A stretch of 41,466 bases of DNA. Origin: Microcoleus sp. FACHB-DQ6 (GTDB taxonomy: Bacteria; Cyanobacteriota; Cyanobacteriia; Cyanobacteriales; Microcoleaceae). A model generated the notes under the pieces. The model was not told the DNA's origin. It saw only the letters and a list, made by a program, of their open reading frames with translations, and ran no database searches. The stretch spans positions 1 through 41,466 of the forward strand of contig JACJNV010000096.1 of assembly GCA_014695175.1 (NCBI GenBank), in the 5' to 3' direction. How positions within the stretch are numbered: the first letter of the stretch is position 1; the number at the start of each line of letters is the position of its first letter. Shown here piece after piece: positions 15,403 to 24,418 of this stretch. A program made the translations under genes and the position numbers.

Positions 15403-16389
15403 ATGAAATTTGCATTCATCATCGATCCCCTCGCGCGACTAATTCCAGGACACGATACCAGCGTAGCGCTGATGGAAGCCGCTCAAGAGTTGGGTCACGA
15501 AGTCTGGGCGACTCAAGCCAACGAACTAAGCGTCATCGACGGCAAAACCTGGGCAATGCTGAGTCGGGTAGCCCTCACCCCAGTCAAACTGGTAGATGGA
15601 CGCTGGGAGGCTGCTGAGGCTTGGTATGAGGTGGAACAGCCTACTTTGCAGCCTCTGGAAGCAATGGACGCAGTATTTATGCGGACAGACCCCCCAGTCA
15701 ACATTCCTTACCTCTACGCTACTTACCTTTTAGATGGCATCGATCCCACTAAAACTTTGGTAGTTAACAGTCCCAAAGGATTGCGGGCGGCGAATGAAAA
15801 GATGTATGCTTTGCAATTTGAGGGAGCGATCCCCGAGACAATTGTTTCTCAAAACAAGCAGGTAATTCGGCAATTTGTTGAGAAAAAAGGAGCAGCAGTT
15901 CTTAAACCCTTGGGTGGCAAAGCTGGCGAGGGGATTTTGTTCTTGGAAGCGGACGATCGCAATCTCAACTCCCTGGTCGAAATTAGCACTCAACAAGGGC
16001 AAATTCCAGTGATGGTTCAGACTTATCTGCCGGAAGCCAAAGAGGGAGATAAACGGATTATATTGTTGAACGGCAAGCCCATCGGTGCTATCAACCGCAT
16101 TCCCACCGGCAATGAATTTCGCGGCAACATGGCCGTCGGCGGCCGAGTCGCAAAAACCGAAATTACCGATCGCGAACTGCAAATTTGCGCTCAGTTAGAA
16201 CCCGTGCTGCAACGGGACGGACTGTACTTTGTCGGCATTGATATCATTGGCGGTTATCTCACAGAAGTTAATGTCACCAGCCCTACAGGGATCAGAGAAA
16301 TTGACTTGTTTGACGGGGTTAGTTTGGGCAAACAAGTAATTGAATGGGTGGAGAAGGAAGAAGGAAGAAGGAAGAAGGAAGAAGGATGA
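15403..16389 (+). CDS. gshB: Glutathione synthetase
   Basis: 328 aa. Prokaryotic GshB family: MKFAFIIDPLARLIPGHDTS at the N-terminus, MRTDPPVNIPYLYATYLLD, an ATP-grasp core with VLKPLGGKAGEGI and EAKEGDKRIILLNGKPIGA, and a C-terminal DIIGGYLTEVNVTSPTGIREI. It joins gamma-glutamylcysteine and glycine. The last 12 or so residues (EKEEGRRKKEEG) are encoded by a GAAGGAA heptanucleotide repeat and are not part of the family domain, which ends near VIEWVE. So a spreading tandem repeat has rewritten the C-terminus without harming the core. Confidence 0.96.
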   Translation: MKFAFIIDPLARLIPGHDTSVALMEAAQELGHEVWATQANELSVIDGKTWAMLSRVALTPVKLVDGRWEAAEAWYEVEQPTLQPLEAMDAVFMRTDPPVNIPYLYATYLLDGIDPTKTLVVNSPKGLRAANEKMYALQFEGAIPETIVSQNKQVIRQFVEKKGAAVLKPLGGKAGEGILFLEADDRNLNSLVEISTQQGQIPVMVQTYLPEAKEGDKRIILLNGKPIGAINRIPTGNEFRGNMAVGGRVAKTEITDRELQICAQLEPVLQRDGLYFVGIDIIGGYLTEVNVTSPTGIREIDLFDGVSLGKQVIEWVEKEEGRRKKEEG

Positions 16390-16400
16390 GGGAAGAAGGA
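16353..16400. repeat. GAAGGAA heptanucleotide tandem repeat (STRR-type)
   Basis: About six units of GAAGGAA and variants span the gshB stop codon (16387-16389). The period of 7 moves through all frames, so the coding part reads K/E/R/G-rich. Confidence 0.8.
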
Positions 16401-16490
16401 AAGCACGACACAGATTAGGACACGGATACACGGATTAATTATCGAGCGTCAGGCAGATGTTGCAGTCGTTAGTTATTTGTTAGTTGCTAC

Positions 16491-16565
16491 CAATTCCCAA
16501 TTCCCAATTCCCAATTCCCAATGCCCAATGCCCAATGCCCCATTCCCCATTCCCCATTCCCAATT
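16491..16565. repeat. CCCAATT/CCCAATG heptanucleotide tandem repeat (STRR-type)
   Basis: About ten units change gradually along the array: CAATTCC type, then CCAATGC type, then CCATTCC type. It ends 8 bp before the oxidoreductase start codon. Such STRR arrays are characteristic of filamentous cyanobacteria. Confidence 0.85.
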
Positions 16566-16573
16566 ATTAAATT

Positions 16574-17713
16574 ATGTCAAAAATAGGCGTTGCAGTAGTC
16601 GGTACAGGTTTCGGTCAAAAAGTGCACCTTCCCGGATTCCAGGCACATCACCGGACAGAGGTTGTGGCTGTTTACCACCGAAATTTAGACAAAGCAAAGG
16701 ATCTCGCCTCTACCCACAATATCCCCTACGCTTGCGACTCGATCGCAGATATAGTAGCCATCCCAGAAGTAGCGGGCGCCAGCATTTCCACACCGCCATT
16801 TTTGCATTTTGAAATGGCAAAAACCGTCTTGGAAGCAGGCAAGCATTTATTATTAGAAAAGCCCACCGCCCTGACAGCAAATGAAGCCAGGGAACTTTAC
16901 CGATTGGCAAACAACGACTCTCAAACCGATTTTAAAAATGGTGGTTCAAGAGCAATTGCCACAATGGACTTTGAGTTTCGCTTCATCCCCGCATGGCAAA
17001 TGCTAGCAGAATTATTGGCAGCAGAATATGTGGGAGAAAAGCGTTTAATTAAGATTGATTGGCTGGTGTCGAGCCGCGCTGATGCGAGTCGCCCTTGGAA
17101 TTGGTACGCGCAGAAAGAGCGAGGCGGCGGAGTTTTGGGCGCGACAGGTTCTCACGTTTTTGATTATATTAGCTGGCTGTTCGGCCCGCCGCATAGGCTT
17201 TCTGGGCAATTGATTACAGGAATTTCGGCGCGCCCCGATCCGAATGATTCGGGAAATTTAAAATTAGTTGATGCCGATGATTCTTGCACCTTGATGTTGG
17301 AATTAGCCGGGGGAACTCCTTGTCAAGTTTGTTTGAGTTCTGTTACTTATCAAGGGCGGGGACACTGGGTGGAAATATACGGGAGTAAGGGCACGTTGGT
17401 GTTGGGAAGCGACAACCAGCAAGATTACGTACACGGATTTCGCTTGTGGGGTTCCCAAGGTGGAGAACCTTTAGCTGAAATCAAAATTCCTCAAAGATTG
17501 GAGTTTCCTCAAGTTTATCCAGACGGGAGGATTGCACCGTTTATTCGAGTAGTAGATAGGTGGGTAGAAGCAATAGATGCGGGCCAATCGTTGATACCGT
17601 CGCTCAGAGAAGGGGTTTACTCGCAGTTGTTGATGGATTTGACCCAGGAGTCGAATGCTACGGGAACTTGGGTAGATTTACCAAATTTAGATAAATTTTT
17701 GGGCACTAAGTAA
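16574..17713 (+). CDS. Gfo/Idh/MocA-family oxidoreductase
   Basis: 379 aa. The N-terminal Rossmann fold has VAVVGTGFGQKVHLPGF (GxGxxG-type, residues 5-21), a class-typical EKPTALTANEA near 95-106, and the C-terminal alpha/beta domain with GGGVLGATGSHVFDYISWLFG containing the likely active-site His. These enzymes use NAD(P)(H) to oxidise or reduce sugars or related compounds; the substrate is unknown. The start ATG has no ribosome site because the heptanucleotide repeat array reaches to within 8 bp, which may weaken or alter translation. It stands alone between gshB and the CHAT-FHA gene. Confidence 0.92.
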   Translation: MSKIGVAVVGTGFGQKVHLPGFQAHHRTEVVAVYHRNLDKAKDLASTHNIPYACDSIADIVAIPEVAGASISTPPFLHFEMAKTVLEAGKHLLLEKPTALTANEARELYRLANNDSQTDFKNGGSRAIATMDFEFRFIPAWQMLAELLAAEYVGEKRLIKIDWLVSSRADASRPWNWYAQKERGGGVLGATGSHVFDYISWLFGPPHRLSGQLITGISARPDPNDSGNLKLVDADDSCTLMLELAGGTPCQVCLSSVTYQGRGHWVEIYGSKGTLVLGSDNQQDYVHGFRLWGSQGGEPLAEIKIPQRLEFPQVYPDGRIAPFIRVVDRWVEAIDAGQSLIPSLREGVYSQLLMDLTQESNATGTWVDLPNLDKFLGTK

Positions 17714-17821
17714 AAGTACAAACTCCCAAAGCAATCTCTCGCACTCGATCGCACCCCAAACCCGATAAACTACAAATAGAGAAACTCAATCCAACCCTAT
17801 ATCCAGAGTCGGTAGTTGTGA

Positions 17822-19660
17822 ATGGCGCGCCCTGAAAGTCCTTGCCTCAGTATAGCGATCGCTCGCCTGAGAACCGCTGGGGCAAACCATTTTGCCACTT
17901 GGGTTCTACAAGCTCCCTATCCCAGCGGGTACGTTCACCACGACTGTATGTGGCCCGATACCCTATCCCAATCCTGGAAAGCTTGGCAGGAAATGTTTTC
18001 GCCCTCCGGGACAATTCACGAATTGCCCCTAAATCCTGATGGCAGTTTCGTCTCGCCGGAAAACAACCAGAATATACTGGCAGAAATTGAAAAACGAAGC
18101 CCTCACCCGCTACACCTACCTCCACAGAACCCCTCTGTGCCGCTCCACCTCGTTCAAGGGGGACGGGTGGACAGGGGGGATCAAACTCCGCCATCCCCAC
18201 CCGCCAGCTACAGCAGCCGCCTGATGCAGCAGTTGGGGATTAATCTTTGGCAGTGGCTGTTTGAAGGGCCGATTCAGGGCAGTCTCCAGGAAAGTAAAGG
18301 TATCGCGATCGGGCAAAATCTACCCCTGCGAGTGCGCGTAGACTTGCGCGAACCCTATTTAATTGCTTTGCCTTGGGAAATTATGCAACCCCAAGCCGGT
18401 CAACCGGCAATTTCTCTGTCGCAGCAACTGCTTTTCAGCCGCACTACCAGCAATGTTGAGCCTTTGCCGCCCCTGCGTCCTGCGGAATCGCTCAACATTT
18501 TGCTAGTTTTGGGACAAGCAGAACCTGGCCGCAGTGCTAATGGTGATTTTCCTAGAGCGAATAACCGTCAGTTGCAGTTGGAAGCAGAAGCACTCGCCCT
18601 AGCTGGCGTTCTCGAAAGTGGTTTTCAAACCGACAACAGCGGCAAATATTTGGATGTCAGCGTTCCGACTCGCGTGGATACTCTGATCGAACCTACTCCG
18701 GCGGAACTAATTTCTCGGCTGGAAACCCAAGCTTACAACATTCTGTTCTACGCTGGCCACGGGATACCGGGCCCCGACGGCGGCTTGCTGTTTTTGGGGC
18801 CGGGCATCGCGATTAACGGTACTGAACTGGCTCAGGTGTTAGTTCGCTGCCGCGTGACCCTGGCGGTGTTTAATGCCTGCTGGGGAGCTCAGCCGGCGGT
18901 GGAGAGGCTGCATTCAACTAACGGCTACCAACAGGCGATCGCCCGCAGCAGTTTGGCTGAGGTCCTGATCCATCACGGGGTGCCGGCGGTGTTGGGGATG
19001 CGGGACTCGATCGCCGATGGCGAGGCCCTGAGTTTTATCCAAACTTTTACCCAAGCTTTGGCCGGGCGGATGTCGGTCGATCGGGCCGTCGCCGTCGCCA
19101 GACAGCAGCTACTGACGCTTTACAAGTTCAATCAACCGGCTTGGACGCTGCCTGTGCTGTATATGCACCCGGAGTTTGACGGTCAACTAACTGAGCCGGT
19201 AGATGACCTCAAAACTGACTTGCCTTTAAATTCTTCTACTTGGCTGGGACGCTTACCATCTTGTGCTTACTTGCGGGGGCGCGATCGACCAAATGCCAAA
19301 TCCACCGACTCGACCAATCAGGTTTGGCCGATTCGCGCAGGTATGGTTCGAGTCGGACGCTGGGAAGAAAACGACGTAGTGATTCGAGAACAGTGGGTTT
19401 CTCAAAAACACGCCGAGATTTTCTGCCGAAACACTATCGGAGATAGCCGGGAAGAACCTAGCTACTTCCTGCGGGATTTTTCTCGTTATGGGACTCTAGT
19501 TTTGGGGCCTGAGGGATGGCAGAGAGTTCACCACCAAGAATTGCTGCTGCGATCGGGCACTCAGCTAAAATTTGGCAGTTCTCAAGGTCAGATTTTTGAG
19601 TTCACTATTGAGGTTGCTAAAACTTCGGGCTACAGTGAGACTGATTGCGGAACGAATTAA
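17822..19660 (+). CDS. CHAT protease-like domain fused to an FHA domain
   Basis: 612 aa. The CHAT (caspase-like) domain spans roughly 160-450. Its predicted catalytic pair is His313 in LFYAGHGIPGPDGG and Cys353 in LAVFNACWGAQ. The C-terminal FHA domain (about 505-605) reads VRVGRWEENDVVIREQWVSQKHAEIF, with the phosphothreonine-site Gly-Arg, Ser and His kept, and ends LRSGTQLKFG. The N-terminal 130 residues are a separate conserved region. A Pro-rich stretch at about 98-128 (HPLHLPPQNPSVPLHL, PPSPPAS) may derive from an inserted repeat. It could be a protease whose action is directed by Thr phosphorylation; that is inference. A small conserved partner follows 166 bp downstream. Confidence 0.88.
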   Translation: MARPESPCLSIAIARLRTAGANHFATWVLQAPYPSGYVHHDCMWPDTLSQSWKAWQEMFSPSGTIHELPLNPDGSFVSPENNQNILAEIEKRSPHPLHLPPQNPSVPLHLVQGGRVDRGDQTPPSPPASYSSRLMQQLGINLWQWLFEGPIQGSLQESKGIAIGQNLPLRVRVDLREPYLIALPWEIMQPQAGQPAISLSQQLLFSRTTSNVEPLPPLRPAESLNILLVLGQAEPGRSANGDFPRANNRQLQLEAEALALAGVLESGFQTDNSGKYLDVSVPTRVDTLIEPTPAELISRLETQAYNILFYAGHGIPGPDGGLLFLGPGIAINGTELAQVLVRCRVTLAVFNACWGAQPAVERLHSTNGYQQAIARSSLAEVLIHHGVPAVLGMRDSIADGEALSFIQTFTQALAGRMSVDRAVAVARQQLLTLYKFNQPAWTLPVLYMHPEFDGQLTEPVDDLKTDLPLNSSTWLGRLPSCAYLRGRDRPNAKSTDSTNQVWPIRAGMVRVGRWEENDVVIREQWVSQKHAEIFCRNTIGDSREEPSYFLRDFSRYGTLVLGPEGWQRVHHQELLLRSGTQLKFGSSQGQIFEFTIEVAKTSGYSETDCGTN

Positions 19661-19826
19661 GGTGCGCGTGTAGCTAATGAAGGCAAGCGGCGAGTGGCAC
19701 AGCAAAGTTCTGGGCGTTGAGTCTCCAATCTTAATTTAAAAGAGTTACTTACCACTGATAGCTCCCAACTAGCTCTTGGCACAGTCCCCCTTCTATATTT
19801 TCCTTTTCCCCCTGAGGTATTACATC

Positions 19827-20408
19827 ATGGCTACCCAATCTCCTGATTCTGAATATTTTCGCGACTCACAAACTCAGGCCCAGATGGAACTTCTCGCCAC
19901 AATAGTTCAGACTGATGTTGCTTATCCCTGGAATCCTGCACAGCTTGAATCAGAATCTTATTTGGCTGCCCTAGAGCAGGAATTTGCGCTATCTGATTCC
20001 TTCAGCGACAGCGATATTGCCCTGAAGTCGCAAGTTTTATTCTCGCAATTAGAACAAGTTTGGCTGACGACTGCTCTGCAAAAGTCTTTGCGCGAAAAAT
20101 TTGCTCGCGTTCCTCAAGATTTTCTGGCCAGCATCGCTCAAAGCGTGCAAAACGCAACTGTTAAGTATCAATCTTTAGCTGACCAAATGGTGGAGTGCGT
20201 CTTAGATATTTTGCCTCAGTGGGCTGAGGAAGATTTGCAGGTGTTGGCACGTCCTTTGGCTTATGCCATGCGAGATGTTGATTCGGAAGGGGGGGAATTG
20301 GTCATGGCGACTAAAAGACCTTGGGCCCAATTGTCGGAAATAGAACAAGCCAGGGTTAGTTTGGCTGTCGCCCGCTATGCAATCTCGCAATTAGAAATTG
20401 CTGATTAG
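19827..20408 (+). CDS. Conserved hypothetical protein downstream of CHAT-FHA
   Basis: 193 aa from the ATG at 19827, which has TGAGGT 8-9 nt upstream. A TTG start at 19776 would add 17 unconvincing residues. The protein is acidic, entirely helical in appearance, and has no signal peptide or membrane helix. Recognisable pieces are YLAALEQEFALSDSFSDSD, LEQVWLTTALQKSLREKF and EIEQARVSLAVARYAI near the end. I do not recognise the family. Position right after the CHAT-FHA gene, on the same strand with no terminator seen between, makes it a candidate regulator or substrate of that protein; this is only context. Confidence 0.7.
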   Translation: MATQSPDSEYFRDSQTQAQMELLATIVQTDVAYPWNPAQLESESYLAALEQEFALSDSFSDSDIALKSQVLFSQLEQVWLTTALQKSLREKFARVPQDFLASIAQSVQNATVKYQSLADQMVECVLDILPQWAEEDLQVLARPLAYAMRDVDSEGGELVMATKRPWAQLSEIEQARVSLAVARYAISQLEIAD

Positions 20409-20519
20409 TTTTTTGATGGCTGGGTTTTTGGGCTGCGATAGCGGTAATTTTTTTTTAATTAATATAAAATTAATCTACCTTTAGTTAGATGTCAAATTCG
20501 TCTAATTGTTAAGTCCTAT

Positions 20520-20547
20520 GGATTGCTATAGTTTGATATAGCAATCC
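20520..20547. terminator. Perfect 11-bp palindrome in the 20409-21110 gap
   Basis: GGATTGCTATA-GTTTGA-TATAGCAATCC forms a clean hairpin 110 bp after the small helical protein. No T-run follows directly, so a terminator role is only possible; it may be a dispersed repeat. The remaining 702-bp gap contains a copy of the 41.3-kb repeat (20781-20873), AT-rich DNA before the cellulose-synthase-like gene and no supported ORF. Confidence 0.4.
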
Positions 20548-20780
20548 TATTTGATTTGTAGACAAGATAATTTTTTTTGAACTCTAGCAAGCGCGCCCGA
20601 CGTTTAGGACTCAGATGTGGCAGCATTTTCAATAACCTTTTTAGGGGTGGCGTCCGAGAAACGGCCCACAATAAAAATTTTTTATCCTGGAACAGGCCCG
20701 AAAGCCTTTTGCAGCAATGTCAGCAAAAGGTAAGTTAGGAGGTTCTTAATTGCTGAAATCCTTGCCGAAGATTGCTTCTG

Positions 20781-20873
20781 ACCGAAAGCATCCAGGATAC
20801 AAGCCCCCGAATTTATCCGTGGGGTCAATGCTTCAATCTAAGATCTAAAATCTAAAATCTAAAATCGATTGAC
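20781..20873. repeat. Dispersed repeat with AATCTAA tail, copy 1
   Basis: Contains GAAAGCATCCAGGATACAAG, CCCCCGAATTTATCCGTGGG and GTCAATGCTTCAATCTAA, followed by three to four ATCTAAA heptamers and CGATTGAC. The same order occurs at 41311-41455, where an extra 52 bp is present in the middle. Confidence 0.85.
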
Positions 20874-21110
20874 TTCTCTGGCGACGATAACTAAAGGCTT
20901 TTTCCTTCTTCCTTCTGCTATATTTTGCCAGGTTTGGACTCGCTAAGAAGTTTGGCAACACCAAGCAAGATGAATTATCATACAATGGTCAGAATGTTAA
21001 AAAATGTAAATATAATAATTGGGGTGTATGGGAATTTTCAACTGAATTAAAAAGTGGACAGCAGGAAACCCTTACTGTTGTATGCACGATCGGGACTTTA
21101 AAATTATTTT

Positions 21111-23612
21111 ATGACAACTTCAAGATTTGATCTTCAAGACTTGAAACGCCGCTTTTGGCGGATTTCGCGGGTGCCGACGGCAACGCTAGTCGTGTTGGGG
21201 GCGGTTGCTTTCGCAGGTGCGATCGCCGCAGCCTGGTTTGCCCGCGAAGGTACAGTCAGCGGTATTTTTGCCACAATCAACACTTGGCAGCAAAACCCGC
21301 CTGTGTGGCTGCAAGTGCCTGCTACGAGCAAGATGTATTTGTTAGTGCCGACTATCGCGCTTGTCTCCGTTGCTTTAGCTGCAATTAAAATTTCGCCTCA
21401 ACCGCAGAAATGGTCGCGCGCTGTAGTAGTTGCAATAGTTCTGGCTTTAACAATTCGCTACGTTTTATGGCGATCGCTCGCTACTCTAAATTTAACCGAT
21501 CCCCTCAACGGTATCTTTAGTTTGGGGCTATTTTTCCTAGAAATGCTACTGGTTTTCAACACCAGTATTCAACTGTATTTAATGCTGAGAATGAAAGACC
21601 GGCGTCGAGAAGCCGATCGCATGGCAGTTGCAGTGGAAGCTGGAAACTTCACCCCGTCCGTAGATATTTTTATCCCAACTTACAACGAACCGGCTTTTAT
21701 TTTACGGCGCACTGTAATCGGCTGTCAAGCTTTAGATTATGCCAACAAAAAAGTATATTTGCTCGACGATACCAAGCGGCATGAAATCAAGTTGCTGGCA
21801 AAAGAACTGGGATGCGAGTATATAACCAGACCCGATAATATTCACGCCAAAGCTGGAAACATTAACCATGCCACAGGCTTAACTAATGGAGAACTAATTG
21901 TAGTTTTCGATGCAGATTTTATTCCCACTAAAAACTTTTTAACTCGAACAGTTGGATTTTTTCAAAATCCCGAAATCGCCCTCGTTCAAACACCGCAAAG
22001 TTTTTACAACCACGACCCCATCTCCCGTAATTTAGGTTTAGAAAATGTGCTCGCGCCGGAAGAAGAAATATTTTACCGGCAAATTGAAATCATCAAAGAC
22101 AGCGCCGACAGCGTGGTTTGTTGCGGTACATCTTTTGTAGTTAGGCGGAGTGCTTTAGAAACAGCCGGAGGCTTGGTTACAGATTCAATCTGCGAAGATT
22201 ATTTTACCGGAATTCGGCTGTCAGCAACCGGATATCGCTTAGTTTATTTAGATGAAAAATTGAGTGCTGGTTTGGCGGCTGAAAATATAGAGGCTCATCT
22301 AAATCAAAGGCTACGCTGGGCGCGAGGCACGCTTCAGGCATTTTTTATTGATTCCAATCCTTTAACAATTCGCGGTCTCACATTCGTACAAAGGCTGTCT
22401 CATTTGGAAGGATTGCTGCACTGGTTTACCAGTTTAACCAAGGTTTTCTATCTGTTAATACCTTTAGGTTATTCGTTTTTCCACATAATTCCTTTGCGGG
22501 CAAGTGCGCGGGAATTGCTGTACTTTTTCCTGCCTTACTATTTGGTGCAACTTACTGTGTTTTCTTGGCTGAACCGCAGATCGGGATCGGCTTTGCTTTC
22601 GGATATTTATTCGTTCGTCCAGTGTATTCCTTTAGCGGTGACGGTAGTGAGTTCCATGCTGAATCCCTTTGGGAAAGGGTTTCAGGTGACACCAAAAGGA
22701 ATGGCGAGCGATCGCTTTAGTTTTAACTGGAATTTGGGATGGCCTTTGATTGTCTTGTTCGCAGCTACAGCAGTCAGTTTGTGGCACAATTTAAACATTA
22801 ATTTAGTTAAAAATTTTGGCACCTTACAGTCAATATCAGAAAGTGCACAATTGTCAAAAGGAATGAGTTTGGGATGGATTTGGAGCGCTTACAACCTGCT
22901 GATGCTCGGGATTGCATTACTGATTTTGGTGGATATTCCTAAGCCGGACATTTACGAATGGTTCAATTTACGCAGGGTTGTACAATTGAATATTGGCGGT
23001 AAAAGTTTTTGGGGTATAACCACTGTAATTTCGGAAAGTGGCGCTGAAGTTGCTCTGACTCAGTGGCCAAATTTTGGGGTGAAAGGTAAAGGTAGTAAAG
23101 AGAGTTTGACCCCAGCAGAGATTTTGCCAAAATATGCCGTTCAGACAAGTTTATTGCAGGGTAAAATAAAAGCGCTTTCTCGCAGTGCGGCAGTCAAAGC
23201 AAGGAGATCGGTAGCGCCGTCTGTTGTTGAGTTGGACACTGAGCGTCGTTTGGCCAAAGGTTTGATTGATTGCGATTCGGCCACTCTGGAAATTATGGAA
23301 GAGAACTGTTTTATTCCTGTGGCTAAGATTGAGTTGGTTAGCGATAAATCTCAGTTGGAGTCGAGTTTTCGGGATGGAAAAAACGGCAGTTTTGTGGAAT
23401 TTCCTACTGTGCGAATTGCGTTCGATCGCCTGAACATTAGCCAGCACCGCTGTTTGATCGAAATGCTGTACTGTCGGCCCGGCCAGTGGAAGCGGCAGGA
23501 AACTCCCGGAGAATGGCGATCGCTGTGGCTGTTGTTGAGAATTGCTTTGAAACCGAGGGCTGTTTTTGAGAGGAATAGGTCAGTTAGACCGATCGCCGTT
23601 TCGCAACTTTAG
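21111..23612 (+). CDS. BcsA-like cellulose synthase catalytic subunit (GT2 plus degenerate PilZ)
   Basis: 833 aa. Two to four membrane helices come first (about 18-45, 75-95, 103-122, 135-160). The family-2 glycosyltransferase domain follows with all four processive motifs: Asp219-Asp220 in LLDDTKRHEIK, DAD at 267-269, the catalytic-base Asp363 in SICEDYFTGIRL, and Q399-R-L-R-W403. More helices follow (about 425-620). The last 200 residues contain a PilZ-like domain in which the c-di-GMP arginine motif RxxxR is altered (LRRVVQL) and the D/NxSxxG motif reads VISESG. The likely product is a beta-glucan such as cellulose, made at the plasma membrane. No bcsB-type partner is next to it. No ribosome site is seen before the ATG. 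Confidence 0.9.
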   Translation: MTTSRFDLQDLKRRFWRISRVPTATLVVLGAVAFAGAIAAAWFAREGTVSGIFATINTWQQNPPVWLQVPATSKMYLLVPTIALVSVALAAIKISPQPQKWSRAVVVAIVLALTIRYVLWRSLATLNLTDPLNGIFSLGLFFLEMLLVFNTSIQLYLMLRMKDRRREADRMAVAVEAGNFTPSVDIFIPTYNEPAFILRRTVIGCQALDYANKKVYLLDDTKRHEIKLLAKELGCEYITRPDNIHAKAGNINHATGLTNGELIVVFDADFIPTKNFLTRTVGFFQNPEIALVQTPQSFYNHDPISRNLGLENVLAPEEEIFYRQIEIIKDSADSVVCCGTSFVVRRSALETAGGLVTDSICEDYFTGIRLSATGYRLVYLDEKLSAGLAAENIEAHLNQRLRWARGTLQAFFIDSNPLTIRGLTFVQRLSHLEGLLHWFTSLTKVFYLLIPLGYSFFHIIPLRASARELLYFFLPYYLVQLTVFSWLNRRSGSALLSDIYSFVQCIPLAVTVVSSMLNPFGKGFQVTPKGMASDRFSFNWNLGWPLIVLFAATAVSLWHNLNINLVKNFGTLQSISESAQLSKGMSLGWIWSAYNLLMLGIALLILVDIPKPDIYEWFNLRRVVQLNIGGKSFWGITTVISESGAEVALTQWPNFGVKGKGSKESLTPAEILPKYAVQTSLLQGKIKALSRSAAVKARRSVAPSVVELDTERRLAKGLIDCDSATLEIMEENCFIPVAKIELVSDKSQLESSFRDGKNGSFVEFPTVRIAFDRLNISQHRCLIEMLYCRPGQWKRQETPGEWRSLWLLLRIALKPRAVFERNRSVRPIAVSQL

Positions 23613-23628
23613 AGGGAATTTCTCCTAG

Positions 23629-23967
23629 TTGGGAATTTTTCACCCCAAATATCAGCAGATGAAGGCTGAGGGATTTTTAGAGAATCTTACCTCCTCTCTT
23701 TTAAGTAATGGTGCAAAAATTTTTATACATTTTCAGTTAGCAAATAGAGATAATTTTCAAGATTTGGATAAATTCTTGGGGTGGTTCTACGAACGTCGGT
23801 TTGGGTTTGCAACTTGGAAATCAAATACCAGAATTTTGGGAGTAGCTGTTTGGCATCCTGGTTAGCTGCAAGATCTACTTCCAGCAGTATTTGCTACTCT
23901 CAAAAACCAAACTTTTAGTGTTAGGTTGAGGCGATATCGATCGCTTGTTTTGCCTATCCCAATTTGA
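23629..23967 (+). pseudogene. Interrupted ORF of unknown family (in-frame TAG)
   Basis: A frame starting with TTG at 23629 runs 78 codons to TAG (23863-23865), ending NTRILGVAVWHPG. In the same frame it continues LQDLLPAVFATLKNQTFSVR and on to TGA at 23965. Both halves look protein-like, so a Trp/Gln codon may have become a stop. I do not recognise the family. It could also be a genuine 78-aa protein, but no ribosome site is evident. Confidence 0.35.
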
Positions 23968-24338
23968 CGATCGACTTTTGCGGACTTTTGCGAATTGGGT
24001 CCGAGGAAGGAAAAAATCGGGGAATTGGGCGAAAACTCCGGTTAGTCGTGGTACACTCCACTAAGCTGTATATCCCGCTGAGTGTAAATAAATCGCCGTT
24101 TAATGTGGGGCTACGGCCCTTTAACAGCGACCAAGTGCAGGATTTGGCGCAACGGCAAGGACTGGATTGGCCAGCGAAAGATGCCCAGCCACTGACAGGT
24201 TTTGTAAATAGGAATACATATTTAGTACGGGTAGCTCTTGATCGTATCGGGCGTGGGGATGTCACTCCAGAGCAAGTATTGCAAAACTCTCCCATCTGTG
24301 CCGGAATTTATGGCGATCGCCTACAACGACAACTTTAG
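23964..24338 (+). pseudogene. C-terminal remnant of an AAA-like domain protein
   Basis: From about 24036 the frame encodes LRLVVVHSTKLYIPLSVNKS, SPFNVGL, QVQDLAQRQGLDW, NRNTYLVRVALDRI and VLQNSPICAGIYGDRL. This is the region after the ATPase core of cyanobacterial AAA-like (PF14516-type) proteins as I remember them. The Walker motifs and everything upstream are missing, and the N-terminal part of this frame is unrelated. Two of the segments carry small changes relative to the usual pattern (a deletion around LPxELPEF). It is almost certainly gene debris. Confidence 0.7.
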
Positions 24339-24418
24339 CAGCTTTAATTATATAACTAGCAATTTGCGTTACTACCATAACTGAAACACATTTTGCGATC
24401 GCTTGGAGGAAGTTACAT

